A stretch of 64,000 nucleotides of DNA from the NCBI RefSeq assembly GCF_900115705.1, contig NZ_FOXL01000004.1, positions 124,001 to 188,000 on the forward strand, written 5' to 3'. The notes under the pieces were generated by a model. That model saw only the letters and a list, made by a program, of their open reading frames with translations, was not told the DNA's origin and made no database searches. The position numbers were made by a program, and so were the translations under genes. Of this stretch, positions 24,443 through 33,323 are shown in pieces (within the stretch, counting starts at the first letter, position 1; the number at the start of each line of letters is the position of its first letter). The stretch comes from Frateuria terrea (GTDB lineage Bacteria; Pseudomonadota; Gammaproteobacteria; Xanthomonadales; Rhodanobacteraceae).

Positions 24443-25648
24443 TCAGAGCGCTTCGAAGATCCCTGCCGCGCCCATGCCGGTGCCGATGCACATCGTCACC
24501 ATGCCGTATTTCTGCTTGTGCCGGCGCAAACCGTGCACCAGCGTGGCCACGCGAACCGCACCGGTGGCGCCGAGCGGGTGGCCAAGCGCGATGGCACCGC
24601 CCAGCGGGTTGACCTTGGCGGGGTCGAGCTCGAGATCCTTCATCACGGCCAGCGCCTGAGCGGCGAAGGCCTCGTTGAGTTCGATCCAGTCGAGCTGGTC
24701 GCGGCTGATGCCGGTGCGCTTCAGGGCCAGCGGGATGGCTTCCTTCGGACCGATGCCCATGACTTCGGGTGGCACGCCGGCGACCGCGAAACCGACGAAG
24801 CGGGCCAGCGGCTGCAGGTTGTATTCCTTGATGGCCTTTTCGCTGGCGATCAGCACGGCGCCCGCGCCATCGGACATCTGGCTGGAGTTGCCGGCAGTGA
24901 CGCTGCCGCCGAACTGGCCGTTGCGGAACACGGGCTTCAACCTGGCCAGCACCTCCGGCGTGCTGCCCGGGCGCGGGCCCTCGTCCTGGCTGATCACGCG
25001 GTTGTCGGTGATGATGGAGTCGTTGGCGAGGTCAGGGTAGTGGTCGTCGAGCTGGAACGGGGTGATCTCATCCTTGAACTCGCCGGCCGCCTGGGCGGCG
25101 AGCGCCCGTTCGTGGCTGCGCGCAGCGAAGGCATCCTGCTCCTCGCGGCTGACCTTCCACTGCTTGGCGACGTTCTCGGCGGTGATGCCCATGCCGTAGG
25201 CGATGCCGATGTGCTCGTTGTCGAAGATGGCCGGGTTCATCGCAACCTTGTGGCCCATCATCGGCACCATGCTCATGCTCTCGGTGCCGCCGGCGATCAT
25301 CAGGTCGGCCTCGCCCAGGCGGATCGCGTCGGCGGCGTAGGCGACGGCCTGCAGGCCCGACGAGCAGAAACGGTTGATGGTCACGCCCGGCACGGTATGC
25401 GGCAGGCCGGCCAGCAGCACGCCGATGCGCGCCACGTTCATGCCTTGCTCGGCCTCGGGCATGGCGCAGCCGATCACCGCATCGCCGATGCGGTGCGGGT
25501 CGATGCCCGGCGCCTGCGCCATCACGGCGCGGATCACGTGGGCGAGCATGTCGTCCGGGCGGGTGTTCCTGAACACGCCACGCGGCGCCTTGCCCACCGG
25601 CGTGCGGGTGGCGGCGACGATGTAGGCGTCCTGGATTTGCTTGGTCAT
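24443..25648 (-). CDS. fadA: Acetyl-CoA C-acyltransferase (3-ketoacyl-CoA thiolase)
   Basis: 401 residues, normal thiolase length. It performs the last beta-oxidation step, cleaving 3-ketoacyl-CoA with CoA to acetyl-CoA. The nucleophile is Cys95 in INRFCSSGLQ; the second active-site elements are NEAFAAQ, GGAIALGHPLGATGA (His) and CIGTGMGAA (Cys near the C-terminus). It lies 87 bases after the multifunctional dehydrogenase/hydratase gene on the same strand, so both should be one transcript with the TetR regulator upstream. The symbol is by role; FadI would be an equally valid name. Confidence 0.93.
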   Translation of the reverse strand: MTKQIQDAYIVAATRTPVGKAPRGVFRNTRPDDMLAHVIRAVMAQAPGIDPHRIGDAVIGCAMPEAEQGMNVARIGVLLAGLPHTVPGVTINRFCSSGLQAVAYAADAIRLGEADLMIAGGTESMSMVPMMGHKVAMNPAIFDNEHIGIAYGMGITAENVAKQWKVSREEQDAFAARSHERALAAQAAGEFKDEITPFQLDDHYPDLANDSIITDNRVISQDEGPRPGSTPEVLARLKPVFRNGQFGGSVTAGNSSQMSDGAGAVLIASEKAIKEYNLQPLARFVGFAVAGVPPEVMGIGPKEAIPLALKRTGISRDQLDWIELNEAFAAQALAVMKDLELDPAKVNPLGGAIALGHPLGATGAVRVATLVHGLRRHKQKYGMVTMCIGTGMGAAGIFEAL

Positions 25649-25735
25649 CGTTTTGCTCCGTCGCGTCGCGCTGATTGAGCGGCGACGCGTTGTGGTTGCG
25701 TCGAGGGCAGTCGGTGCGGATCGAGTGAGGGGCGA

Positions 25736-28105
25736 TCAGTTGCGCAGCGGCTTGCCGGTGGTCATGGTGTGGGCGATGCGGGCCTGGGTCTTTTCGGTTT
25801 TCGCCAGCTCGACGAAGTGCTTGCGCTCGAGCTTGAGCAACCAGGCTTCGTCGACCAGCGAGCCCCGTTCGATGCCACCGCCGCACAGCGTGTCGGCGAT
25901 GGCCGTGGCGATGGTCGCGTCGTGCTCGGAGATGAAGTAGCCAGCCTGCATGTTGACCAGCGAGGCCTTGAAGGTAGCCGTGCCGGTGTCGCCGGCGACG
26001 GGGATCGCGCGGGCGGGCAGGGGCGGGCGCCAGCCGCTTTCGGCCAGCGCCGAAGCAACCTGCTTCGCGACGTAGAGCAGCTCGTAGGCGTTGAACACCA
26101 CCACGTCGCTCTCGCGCAACAGGCCGAGCTGCTTCGCTTCCAGCGCACTGCCGGAGACCTTGGCCATCGCCACCGTCTCGAACACCTTCTTGAGCGACTC
26201 GAACGGATCGGCCGGGTTGGCGTTGGCGGCACGCACCGCCAGCTCCTTCAAGCCGCCGCCGGCCGGCAGCAGGCCGACGCCGGCCTCGACCAGGCCGATG
26301 TAGCTCTCCAGCGCGGCCACGGTACGCGCCGAGTGCATCTGGAACTCGCAGCCGCCGCCCAGGCACAGGCCGCGCACGGCGGCAACCACCGGCACCAGCG
26401 AATGCTCGATGCGCATGCTGGTGCGCTGGAAGTTGGAGACCATCGATTCGAACGCGTCGAACTTGCCGTCCTTCAGCAGACCCAGCGCGCCCTTCAGATC
26501 CGCGCCGGCGGAGAATGGCTCGCCGGTCTGCCAGATCACCACGGCCTTGAGTTTTTCCTCGGCGACGCCGATGGCGTGCTGGACGCCGTCGAGCACCTGG
26601 TCGTTGACCGTGTTCATCTTGGTCTTGAACGAGAGGATGCCCACGCCGTCGTTGCCCAGCGTCCACAGGCGCACGCCGTCGTTCTCCCACACGGTGGTGC
26701 CCTGGTCGAACTTCTCGCCCAGGATCGCGTCGGGGAACAGCTGGCGTGCGTAGACCGGTTGCTGCGAGCGCGGCTTGTAGCTGCCCGAAGCCGCGGACCA
26801 GGAGCCGTCCTTGCCGTGCACGCCGTTGCGTCCGTCGGTGATCCACGCGGGTAGCGGGGCATCGCTCATCGACTTGCCGGCCTGTATGTCCTCGGCGATC
26901 CAGCCGGCGACCTGCTGCCAGCCGGCGGCCTGCCAGGTCTCGAAAGGGCCAAGCTTCCAACCGTAGCCCCAGCGGATGGCGAAGTCGACGTCGCGCGCGG
27001 TATCGGCGATGTCGGCCAGGTGGTAGGCGGTGTAGTGGAACAGGTCGCGGAAGATCGCCCACAGGAACTGCGCCTGCGGGTCGTCCGAGGCGCGCAGCTT
27101 GGCGAACTTCTCGGCCGGATCCTTGATCGCGAGGATCGCGGCCACTTCGTCCGACGCATTCTGCTCGGACGGCACGTAGTCGCGCTTGGCCGGATCGAGG
27201 ACGAGGATGTCCTTGCCGATCTTCTTGTAGAAGCCGGCGCCGGTCTTCTGGCCGAGTGCGCCGGCATCGATCAGGCCCTGCAGCACGGCGGGCGTCTTGA
27301 AGTACTTGTGCCAGGGATCGTCGGCCAGGGTGTCGCCCATGGTCTTGATCACGTGCGCCATGGTGTCCAGACCCACCACGTCGGCGGTACGGTAGGTGGC
27401 GCTCTTGGGACGGCCGATGGCCGGACCGGTCAGCGCGTCGACGGTATCGAAGCCGAGCTTGAACTGTTCGGTGTGGTGCATGGTCGCCAGCATCGAGAAC
27501 ACGCCGATGCGGTTGCCGATGAAGTTGGGCGTGTCCTTGGCGATGACGACACCCTTGCCGACCGTCGTGGCGAGGAAGGCTTCCAGGCCCTCGACCACGG
27601 CGGCGTCGGTGAGCCTGGTCGGGATCAGCTCGACCAGGTGCATGTAGCGCGGCGGGTTGAAGAAGTGCACGCCGCAGAAGCGATGGCGCATTTCCTCCGG
27701 CAGCGCTTCGGCCAGCCTACTGATCGACAGGCCGGAGGTATTGGAGGCGATGATCGCGGTCCTGGACAGGCGCGCGGCGATCTTCCTGTAGAGGTCGAGC
27801 TTCCAGTCCATCCGCTCGGCGATCGCCTCGATGACCAGGTCGACTTCCTTTAGGTGATCGAGATCCTGGTCGTAGTTGGCCGGGATGATCGCCGATGCCA
27901 GGTTCTTGTCCGCCAGCGGTGCGGGCGAGAGCTTCTTGAGATTCTCGATGGCCTTCAGGGCGATGCCGCTCTTGGGTCCTTCCTTGGCAGGCAGGTCGAA
28001 CAGCACGGTTTCGACGCCGGCGTTGGTCAGGTGCGCGGCGATCTGCGCGCCCATGACGCCGGCGCCCAGCACGGCGGCCTTGCGGATGCGGAGTGTTGCG
28101 GGCAT
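25736..28105 (-). CDS. fadB: 3-hydroxyacyl-CoA dehydrogenase / enoyl-CoA hydratase bifunctional protein
   Basis: 789 residues. The NAD-binding dehydrogenase comes first (AAVLGAGVMGAQIAAHL at 9-25, VDLVIEAIAERMDWK, ASNTSGLSIS, HFFNPPRYMHLVELIP), then the 3HCDH C-terminal domain (DTPNFIGNRIGVF, GRPKSATYRTADVVGLD). The crotonase/hydratase domain sits at the C-terminal side (GEPFSAGADLKGALGLL, VRGLCLGGGCEFQMHSA, EAGVGLLPAGGG). This order is the reverse of E. coli FadB and matches the FadN-type proteins. It catalyses hydration and NAD-dependent oxidation in fatty-acid beta-oxidation, handing 3-ketoacyl-CoA to the thiolase encoded next. The symbol is functional only. Confidence 0.92.
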   Translation of the reverse strand: MPATLRIRKAAVLGAGVMGAQIAAHLTNAGVETVLFDLPAKEGPKSGIALKAIENLKKLSPAPLADKNLASAIIPANYDQDLDHLKEVDLVIEAIAERMDWKLDLYRKIAARLSRTAIIASNTSGLSISRLAEALPEEMRHRFCGVHFFNPPRYMHLVELIPTRLTDAAVVEGLEAFLATTVGKGVVIAKDTPNFIGNRIGVFSMLATMHHTEQFKLGFDTVDALTGPAIGRPKSATYRTADVVGLDTMAHVIKTMGDTLADDPWHKYFKTPAVLQGLIDAGALGQKTGAGFYKKIGKDILVLDPAKRDYVPSEQNASDEVAAILAIKDPAEKFAKLRASDDPQAQFLWAIFRDLFHYTAYHLADIADTARDVDFAIRWGYGWKLGPFETWQAAGWQQVAGWIAEDIQAGKSMSDAPLPAWITDGRNGVHGKDGSWSAASGSYKPRSQQPVYARQLFPDAILGEKFDQGTTVWENDGVRLWTLGNDGVGILSFKTKMNTVNDQVLDGVQHAIGVAEEKLKAVVIWQTGEPFSAGADLKGALGLLKDGKFDAFESMVSNFQRTSMRIEHSLVPVVAAVRGLCLGGGCEFQMHSARTVAALESYIGLVEAGVGLLPAGGGLKELAVRAANANPADPFESLKKVFETVAMAKVSGSALEAKQLGLLRESDVVVFNAYELLYVAKQVASALAESGWRPPLPARAIPVAGDTGTATFKASLVNMQAGYFISEHDATIATAIADTLCGGGIERGSLVDEAWLLKLERKHFVELAKTEKTQARIAHTMTTGKPLRN

Positions 28106-28182
28106 TGGCTTCTCCAGGGGATGCGGACAGCTAGAACGAAAAGGCCAGGCAGTCGGCCGTGGGCCGACCAGAGGCGAAAAGG

Positions 28183-28797
28183 TCAGGGGTGACTCAAGCC
28201 AGCGGCGGCGAAGCGGATCAAATGCGCGACGGTCTGCTCGCGATGGCTGGCCTCGCTGACGTCGCTCTTGCGCTGGATCATGCCGAAGCCGGACATGGCA
28301 TGGGTCAGCGCGCCGGTGACCAGGTCGATGCGCCAGTACAACTCCTCGCGGCTCAGGCGAGGCAGCAACCGGGCGAACTCGGCGGTGAACTGGCGCATGA
28401 CGTGGCCGTAGTTCTCCGACAGGAACTGGCGCAGGTGGTCGTCGTGTTCGGCGAACGCACGCGCCAGCACGCGCATGAAGAGCGAACCGCTGCCGTCGCT
28501 GGACAACGCCAGGGCAGGGCGGATGAAGGCGTCCAGCACGTCATCGAGGGTAGTGTCGGCCCGGCCGGAGACCTTCGACAACGCCGCAAGTCGGTGTGCG
28601 TTCAGGGTGTCCAGGCGGCGCCGGAACACCTCTTCGACCAGCTTGTCCTTGGAACCGAAGTGGTAGTTCACGGCCGCCAGGTTGACCCCCGCAGCGGCCG
28701 TCAGTTGGCGCAGCGACGCGCCATCGAAGCCGCGCTGGGCGAACAGCAGTTCGGCAGCGGTGAGGATGCGTTCCTTGGTCGAGGCGGAACTGTTCAC
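28183..28797 (-). CDS. psrA: TetR-family regulator, PsrA-like fatty-acid-responsive repressor
   Basis: 204 residues with an N-terminal TetR helix-turn-helix (KERILTAAELLFAQRGFDGASLRQLTAAAGVNLAAVNYHFGSKDKLVEEVF) and a ligand-binding C-terminal domain. PsrA of Pseudomonas binds long-chain acyl ligands and represses fatty-acid degradation genes at (G/C)AAAC-N2-4-GTTT(G/C) sites; such a site, TCAAACGATCGTTTGA, lies 28 bases before this gene. It starts with GTG 28797 and is followed at 77 bases by the beta-oxidation genes on the same strand, so it probably represses itself and them until acyl-CoA accumulates. The exact ligand is inferred. Confidence 0.88.
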   Translation of the reverse strand: MNSSASTKERILTAAELLFAQRGFDGASLRQLTAAAGVNLAAVNYHFGSKDKLVEEVFRRRLDTLNAHRLAALSKVSGRADTTLDDVLDAFIRPALALSSDGSGSLFMRVLARAFAEHDDHLRQFLSENYGHVMRQFTAEFARLLPRLSREELYWRIDLVTGALTHAMSGFGMIQRKSDVSEASHREQTVAHLIRFAAAGLSHP

Positions 28798-28824
28798 GCG
28801 TGGGGCTCGCTCGTCGGCAGGGAA

Positions 28825-28880
28825 TCAAACGATCGTTTGAGCATACGCGCGGGCCTTCCGGGCCGTCAAACGGCCGTTCG
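28825..28880 (-). promoter_or_regulatory. psrA-fad promoter with two PsrA-type operators
   Basis: On the minus strand TTGACG (28864-28869) and TATGCT (28840-28845) stand 18 bases apart, a good sigma-70 promoter. A perfect 16-bp palindrome TCAAACGATCGTTTGA (28825-28840) covers the last -10 base and the expected start site. A second, imperfect copy, TCAAACGGCCGTTCG (28866-28880), overlaps the -35 box. The placement fits steric repression by the regulator encoded just downstream. Confidence 0.8.
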
Positions 28881-29028
28881 CATTCACGTCGGGGCCGCTT
28901 GCGATCAGGCTAGAATCTGTCAAACTTTCGTGAGCTAAATCCGCATTTCGTGTCGGATTTGGTCCTACATTGATCGGCAAGACGGCCGATAGCCCACTCA
29001 GATACCAGTTTTCCGGAGCAGACCGACC

Positions 29029-29454
29029 ATGGCGCTGGAGCGCACCCTTTCCATCATCAAGCCCGATGCCGTTGCCAAGAACGTGATCGGCCAGATCTAC
29101 GCCCGTTTCGAGCAGGCCGGCCTGAAGGTCATCGCCGCGAAGATGAAGCAGCTGTCCCGCAAGGAGGCCGAAGGCTTCTATGCGGTGCACAAGGACCGCC
29201 CGTTCTTCGGCGCGTTGGTCGAGTTCATGATCTCCGGCCCGGTGATGATCCAGGTGCTGCAGGGTGAGAGCGCCATCGCGAAGAACCGCGAGCTGATGGG
29301 CGCCACCAACCCGAAGGACGCCGCGCCGGGCACGATCCGCGCCGACTTCGCCGATTCGATCGACGCCAACGCGGTGCACGGCTCCGATGCCGCCGAGACC
29401 GCCAGGGTGGAGATCGCCTACTTCTTCGCGGAGACGGAAGTCTCCCCGAGGTAA
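29029..29454 (+). CDS. ndk: Nucleoside diphosphate kinase
   Basis: 141 residues, full length. It equilibrates nucleoside di- and triphosphates through a phosphohistidine: His117 in NAVHGSD. The N-terminal [12 protein letters not shown] and the [14 protein letters not shown] segments are family hallmarks. It heads the conserved rlmN-pilF-rodZ-yfgM-bamB-der run. Cytosolic. Confidence 0.98.
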   Translation: MALERTLSIIKPDAVAKNVIGQIYARFEQAGLKVIAAKMKQLSRKEAEGFYAVHKDRPFFGALVEFMISGPVMIQVLQGESAIAKNRELMGATNPKDAAPGTIRADFADSIDANAVHGSDAAETARVEIAYFFAETEVSPR

Positions 29455-29499
29455 CCCATGCGCTCGGCTTGAGCGCGAAGGTCAAAGAAGCGGCCAGCC

Positions 29500-30681
29500 A
29501 TGGCCGCACATTCCAAGATGAACCAGGTAGCTTCCACTCCCATCGACCCGACAGCCGCAAGCGACAAGGTCAACCTGCTGGACTTCGATCGCCAGGGGCT
29601 GCGTGATTTCTTCGCGCAGCTCGGCGAGAAGCCCTATCGCGCCGAGCAGGTGATGAAGTGGATCTACCACCACCTCGAAGACGACTTCGGCAGGATGACC
29701 GACGTGGGCAAGGCGCTGCGCGCCAAGCTCGAGGCCTCGTGCTACGTCGGTCCGCCCAAGACGCTGTTCGACAAGGCCGCCGCCGACGGCACCCACAAGT
29801 GGCTGCTCGGCATGGACGGCGGCAACGCCATCGAGGCGGTCTACATTCCCGAGCCGACCCGCGGCACGTTGTGTGTGTCCTCGCAGGTCGGCTGCGGCCT
29901 CAATTGCCAGTTCTGCTCGACCGCCACGCAGGGCTTCAACCGCAACCTCGCCGCGTCCGAAGTGATCGGGCAGATGTGGGTGGCGGCCAAGCACCTGGGC
30001 AACGTCACGCACCAGAACCGCCGCATCACCAACGTGGTGATGATGGGCATGGGCGAGCCGCTGCTGAACTTCGACAACGTGGTCACGGCGATGAGCCTGA
30101 TGCGCGACGACCTGGGCTTCGGCCTGGCGTCCAAGCGCGTGACGCTTTCGACTGCCGGCCTGGTGCCGATGATCGACAAGCTCTCCCAGACCATCGACGT
30201 CTCGCTGGCTGTGTCGCTGCACGCGGCCAACGACGAACTGCGGACCGAACTGGTGCCGCTCAACAAGCGCTATCCGATCGCCGAGCTGATGGGCGCGTGC
30301 CATCGCTGGATCGAGCGTCGGCCGCGCACGTCGATCACCTTCGAATACACGCTGATGAAGGGCGTGAACGACCAGCCCGAGCATGCGAAACAGCTGATCA
30401 AGCTGATGCGCAAGCTGCCCACCGGCAGTGCCAAGGTGAACCTGATCCCGTTCAATCCTTTCCCGGGCACGCGTTTCGAGCGCTCGGACGCCGAGACCAT
30501 CCGCGCGTTCCAGACCCTGCTGCTCAATGCGAACGTGCTGACCATGCTGCGCCGCACGCGCGGCGACGACATCGATGCCGCCTGCGGCCAGCTGAAGGGC
30601 CAGGTACTGGATCGCACGCGCCGGCAGGCCGAGTTCCGCAAACGCCTTGATCAGGGACAAGGGGTCGCGCATGCGTCTTGA
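29500..30681 (+). CDS. rlmN: Dual-specificity 23S rRNA/tRNA adenine-C2 methyltransferase
   Basis: 393 residues. A radical-SAM enzyme that methylates A2503 of 23S rRNA and A37 of some tRNAs. The cluster motif CGLNCQFC gives Cys132, Cys136 and Cys139; [13 protein letters not shown] and the C-terminal [12 protein letters not shown] are also present, with the second catalytic Cys in AACGQL near the end. The protein begins MAAHSKMNQ; a second ATG at 29518 is possible. It lies 45 bases after ndk and overlaps pilF by 11 bases. Confidence 0.97.
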   Translation: MAAHSKMNQVASTPIDPTAASDKVNLLDFDRQGLRDFFAQLGEKPYRAEQVMKWIYHHLEDDFGRMTDVGKALRAKLEASCYVGPPKTLFDKAAADGTHKWLLGMDGGNAIEAVYIPEPTRGTLCVSSQVGCGLNCQFCSTATQGFNRNLAASEVIGQMWVAAKHLGNVTHQNRRITNVVMMGMGEPLLNFDNVVTAMSLMRDDLGFGLASKRVTLSTAGLVPMIDKLSQTIDVSLAVSLHAANDELRTELVPLNKRYPIAELMGACHRWIERRPRTSITFEYTLMKGVNDQPEHAKQLIKLMRKLPTGSAKVNLIPFNPFPGTRFERSDAETIRAFQTLLLNANVLTMLRRTRGDDIDAACGQLKGQVLDRTRRQAEFRKRLDQGQGVAHAS

Positions 30682-31459
30682 GCGCTGGATGGGAGCGGCC
30701 GTGGCGCTTGCGCTGGCCGGATGCGTTACCACGAGCACCGATACCAGCGGGCTGGGCGGCAAGCTGCCGCATACCAGCAAGAGCCAGGAGGCGGAGGACG
30801 CCGCCCGCATCCATACCGAGCTTGGCCAGCAGTACATGGCCAACGGTGACCTGCAGACCGCCATGGAGAAACTCAAGAGGGCGCTGCAGTTCGACGACAA
30901 CTACGCGCCGGCGCACACGGTCATGGCCGTGCTGGACGAGCGCATCAACCGGCCCGAGCAGGCCGAGCAGCATTACCGCCGCGCGGTCCAGCTCGAACCT
31001 GACAAGGGTGCGCCGAACAACAACCTGGGCACCTTCCTGTGCCAGATCGGCAAGGGCGCCGAGGCCATTGGTTACTTCCAGAAGGCCTTGAAGGATCCGT
31101 TCTATTCGACGCCCGACGTCGCCCTGACCAACGAGGGCATCTGTCAACTGCGCATGAACGACCGCGCCGGCGCCGAAGCCAGCCTACGCAAGGCGCTGGT
31201 GGCCAATCCCAACAACGGCGACGCGCTGCTTCACCTGGCCAAGACGCTCTACCTGAACAACGACGCCTTCCGCGCCCGGGCATTCATGCAGCGCTTCGAC
31301 GCGCTCGGACAGCCTAGCGCCGTTGCGCTCAAGCTCGGCCACGACATCGAAACCCGTCTGGGCAATACGGATGCTGCCCAAACCTACCTCAGGCGACTGC
31401 AAAGCCAGTTCCCGGACTCGGAGCAGGCCCACGCCCTCGACGCACCCGCTAGCCCATGA
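30671..31459 (+). CDS. pilF: Type IV pilus biogenesis/stability lipoprotein PilF/PilW (TPR)
   Basis: 262 residues. The lipoprotein signal peptide ends in LALAGC, then TPR repeats follow: [74 protein letters not shown], and others. PilF/PilW is an outer-membrane lipoprotein needed for multimerising the PilQ secretin. ATG 30671 has AAGGGG before it and replaces the longer frame at 30647. It overlaps rlmN at its start and rodZ at its end (ATGA). Confidence 0.94.
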   Translation: MRLERWMGAAVALALAGCVTTSTDTSGLGGKLPHTSKSQEAEDAARIHTELGQQYMANGDLQTAMEKLKRALQFDDNYAPAHTVMAVLDERINRPEQAEQHYRRAVQLEPDKGAPNNNLGTFLCQIGKGAEAIGYFQKALKDPFYSTPDVALTNEGICQLRMNDRAGAEASLRKALVANPNNGDALLHLAKTLYLNNDAFRARAFMQRFDALGQPSAVALKLGHDIETRLGNTDAAQTYLRRLQSQFPDSEQAHALDAPASP

Positions 31460-32439
31460 CCTTCCAGCAGCCCAATCCCGGCCATCGCGCGATTGATCTG
31501 TTCGCCATCTCGGCGATCACGGATGGCCCGTCGAACGAATCCGCCAGCTTCGGCAACCGCCTGCGCGCCGCCCGCGAGGCACGCGGCCTGGACCTCGATG
31601 CCTGCGCCCACGTGCTCAAGCTGCCGGCACGCGTGTTGCGCCAGCTGGAGAGCGACCAGCGCGAGGGCATCGACTACGCCGTCTACCTGGCCAGCTACAT
31701 CACCAAGTACGCGCGCCACCTGGGCATCGACGAAGATGTCATCCAGACCGAGCTGGCGAGCCTGAAGCGCACCGCGCCCACGCTGGTGGCCACCGGCGGC
31801 ATGTCGCATTCGCGTTACCTGCTCGAGCGCTACGCCACTGCCGCGACCTACGTGGTGCTGACTGCGGTGATCGTGGTGCCGATGGTCTGGCTCGGCGTGC
31901 GCGGCACGCTGGATCGCGACCTCAGCCATCTTTCTCCCCTGGATGCAACCCCGGTCGCCCAGCAGGATGCGCCGGCGCGGACCGTCAGCCAAACCCAAAC
32001 CGCGGCCGCGACGTTGAAGCAGCCTTCGAACAAGGCCGTGGCTGCAGCGCCCGCCGACGAGCAGCCGCTGATGGCGTCGATGGCACCGTTTCCCGGCCTG
32101 GAAAGCGGCAGCCTGACCGCCGCCAAGCCGGAAACCGCGGCTGCGGCGCCGGCTCCGGTCGTCGCAGCGCCTGGCGAACACAGCGTCAGCCTTACGCTCG
32201 ACCAGGCCAGTTGGGTCGAGGTGGTCGCGGCCGACGGTTCGCGCCTGGAGTACGGGCTGCTGCCAGCTGGCAGCACCAAGACCTGGAACAGCGCGCAGCC
32301 GCTGGACGTGCGCATCGGCAACGCCGGTGGCGCGCAGGTCAGCATCGATGGCCAGCCCCTGGCATTGGATGCCTACCGCCGCGCCAACGTCGCTCGTTTC
32401 CGCGTGCAGGACGGCAAGCCCGCGCCCAGCGGCGCCTGA
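31456..32439 (+). CDS. rodZ: Cytoskeletal protein RodZ
   Basis: 327 residues. An N-terminal Xre-type helix-turn-helix (FGNRLRAAREARGLDLDACAHVLKLPARVLRQLESD) that binds MreB in RodZ proteins is followed by a transmembrane segment (TAATYVVLTAVIVVPMVWLGV), a low-complexity Ala/Pro/Gln linker, and a C-terminal periplasmic DUF4115-type beta domain (SVSLTLDQASWVEVVAADGSRLEYGLLPAGSTKTWN). It helps maintain rod shape. The start overlaps the pilF stop in ATGA. Confidence 0.94.
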   Translation: MTFQQPNPGHRAIDLFAISAITDGPSNESASFGNRLRAAREARGLDLDACAHVLKLPARVLRQLESDQREGIDYAVYLASYITKYARHLGIDEDVIQTELASLKRTAPTLVATGGMSHSRYLLERYATAATYVVLTAVIVVPMVWLGVRGTLDRDLSHLSPLDATPVAQQDAPARTVSQTQTAAATLKQPSNKAVAAAPADEQPLMASMAPFPGLESGSLTAAKPETAAAAPAPVVAAPGEHSVSLTLDQASWVEVVAADGSRLEYGLLPAGSTKTWNSAQPLDVRIGNAGGAQVSIDGQPLALDAYRRANVARFRVQDGKPAPSGA

Positions 32440-32440
32440 T

Positions 32441-32482
32441 CGCCCTGCGAGAGGCCCCCGTACGGGCGCCTCTCGCAGGGCG
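32441..32482. repeat. 42-bp near-perfect palindrome between rodZ and yfgM
   Basis: Arms CGCCCTGCGAGAGGC (32441-32455) and GCCTCTCGCAGGGCG (32468-32482) are perfect reverse complements. The 12-base middle, CCCCGTACGGGC, is itself almost palindromic, so RNA would form a very stable hairpin of about 20 pairs with one mismatch. There is no T-run after it, so it is not a standard terminator. It starts two bases after the rodZ stop and may act as a transcript stabiliser, attenuator or protein site. Confidence 0.75.
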
Positions 32483-32672
32483 CGTGCAGATCGTCCCATG
32501 GCTCCCTGGGCAAGAGTTTGGCGTCCCTGGAACTGCCCGCGGCCGCGGTGCTTCGGTTATGCTTGCCCATTGACCGCCGCACATGTGCGGTCATGGCCTT
32601 TCCCAATCCACTTTTTGCCCCGCGCCGGGTCGGCCCACGCCGTCGCGGCGCGCGCTTTTGACGGACAACTGC

Positions 32673-33323
32673 ATGGCATTCGACGCATACGACGATTACG
32701 AACAGGGTGAGCGCGTGCAGCAATGGCTGCGCCAGAACGGCCTGTCCATCGTGATCGGCATCGTGATCGGGCTGGTCGCGATCTTCGGCTGGCAGCAATG
32801 GCGCAGCCACCAGGCCACGCGCGAGATGGAGGCCTCCAACCTCTACCAGCAACTGCAGACCGCGCTGGCTGCCGGCAAGACCAGCGATGCCGAACAGCTG
32901 GTCGATCGCCTGGAAAAGGACTACGCCAAGTCGACCTACGCCGTGCTCGCCGCCAGCGACAGCGCGCAACGCCAGGTCGAGGACAAGCAGCTGGACAAGG
33001 CGCTGGCCTCGCTGCAGTGGGCGCGCGACCACGTCGGCGACAACCCGCTCAAGCCGCTGATCGAATTGCGCACGGCGAAGGTGCAGATGGCCGCCGACAA
33101 GGCCAACGACGCGCTGGCCACGCTCGATGGCGTCACCGCCAAGGGCTATGAGGCGCTGCGCCAGGAACTACGAGGCGATGCGCTGGTCAAGCTTGGTCGC
33201 GCGGATGACGCGCGCAAGGCCTACCGGGCGGCGCTGGCCGCGATGGGTGAAGACGCGCCGCAGCGCGCTGCCTTGCAACTCAAACTCGACGATCTGGCCG
33301 TGGCCGGGAAGCAGGGCGCATGA
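32673..33323 (+). CDS. yfgM: YfgM-family ancillary SecYEG/periplasmic chaperone-network protein
   Basis: 216 residues. A short acidic N-terminus (MAFDAYDDYEQGERVQQWLRQNG) leads to a transmembrane helix (LSIVIGIVIGLVAIFGWQQW) and a periplasmic TPR-like domain. In E. coli YfgM sits beside SecYEG and PpiD and links secretion to periplasmic chaperones and the Rcs response. It overlaps bamB by 4 bases (ATGA), as in other genomes where yfgM, bamB and der are adjacent. Confidence 0.93.
   Translation: MAFDAYDDYEQGERVQQWLRQNGLSIVIGIVIGLVAIFGWQQWRSHQATREMEASNLYQQLQTALAAGKTSDAEQLVDRLEKDYAKSTYAVLAASDSAQRQVEDKQLDKALASLQWARDHVGDNPLKPLIELRTAKVQMAADKANDALATLDGVTAKGYEALRQELRGDALVKLGRADDARKAYRAALAAMGEDAPQRAALQLKLDDLAVAGKQGA

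Noticed and set aside
20082-28105. Horizontal transfer of the aminopeptidase/fad block
   Set aside because: Composition, start signals and operon structure look native; the AT-rich transfer signature ends at about 19.82 kb.
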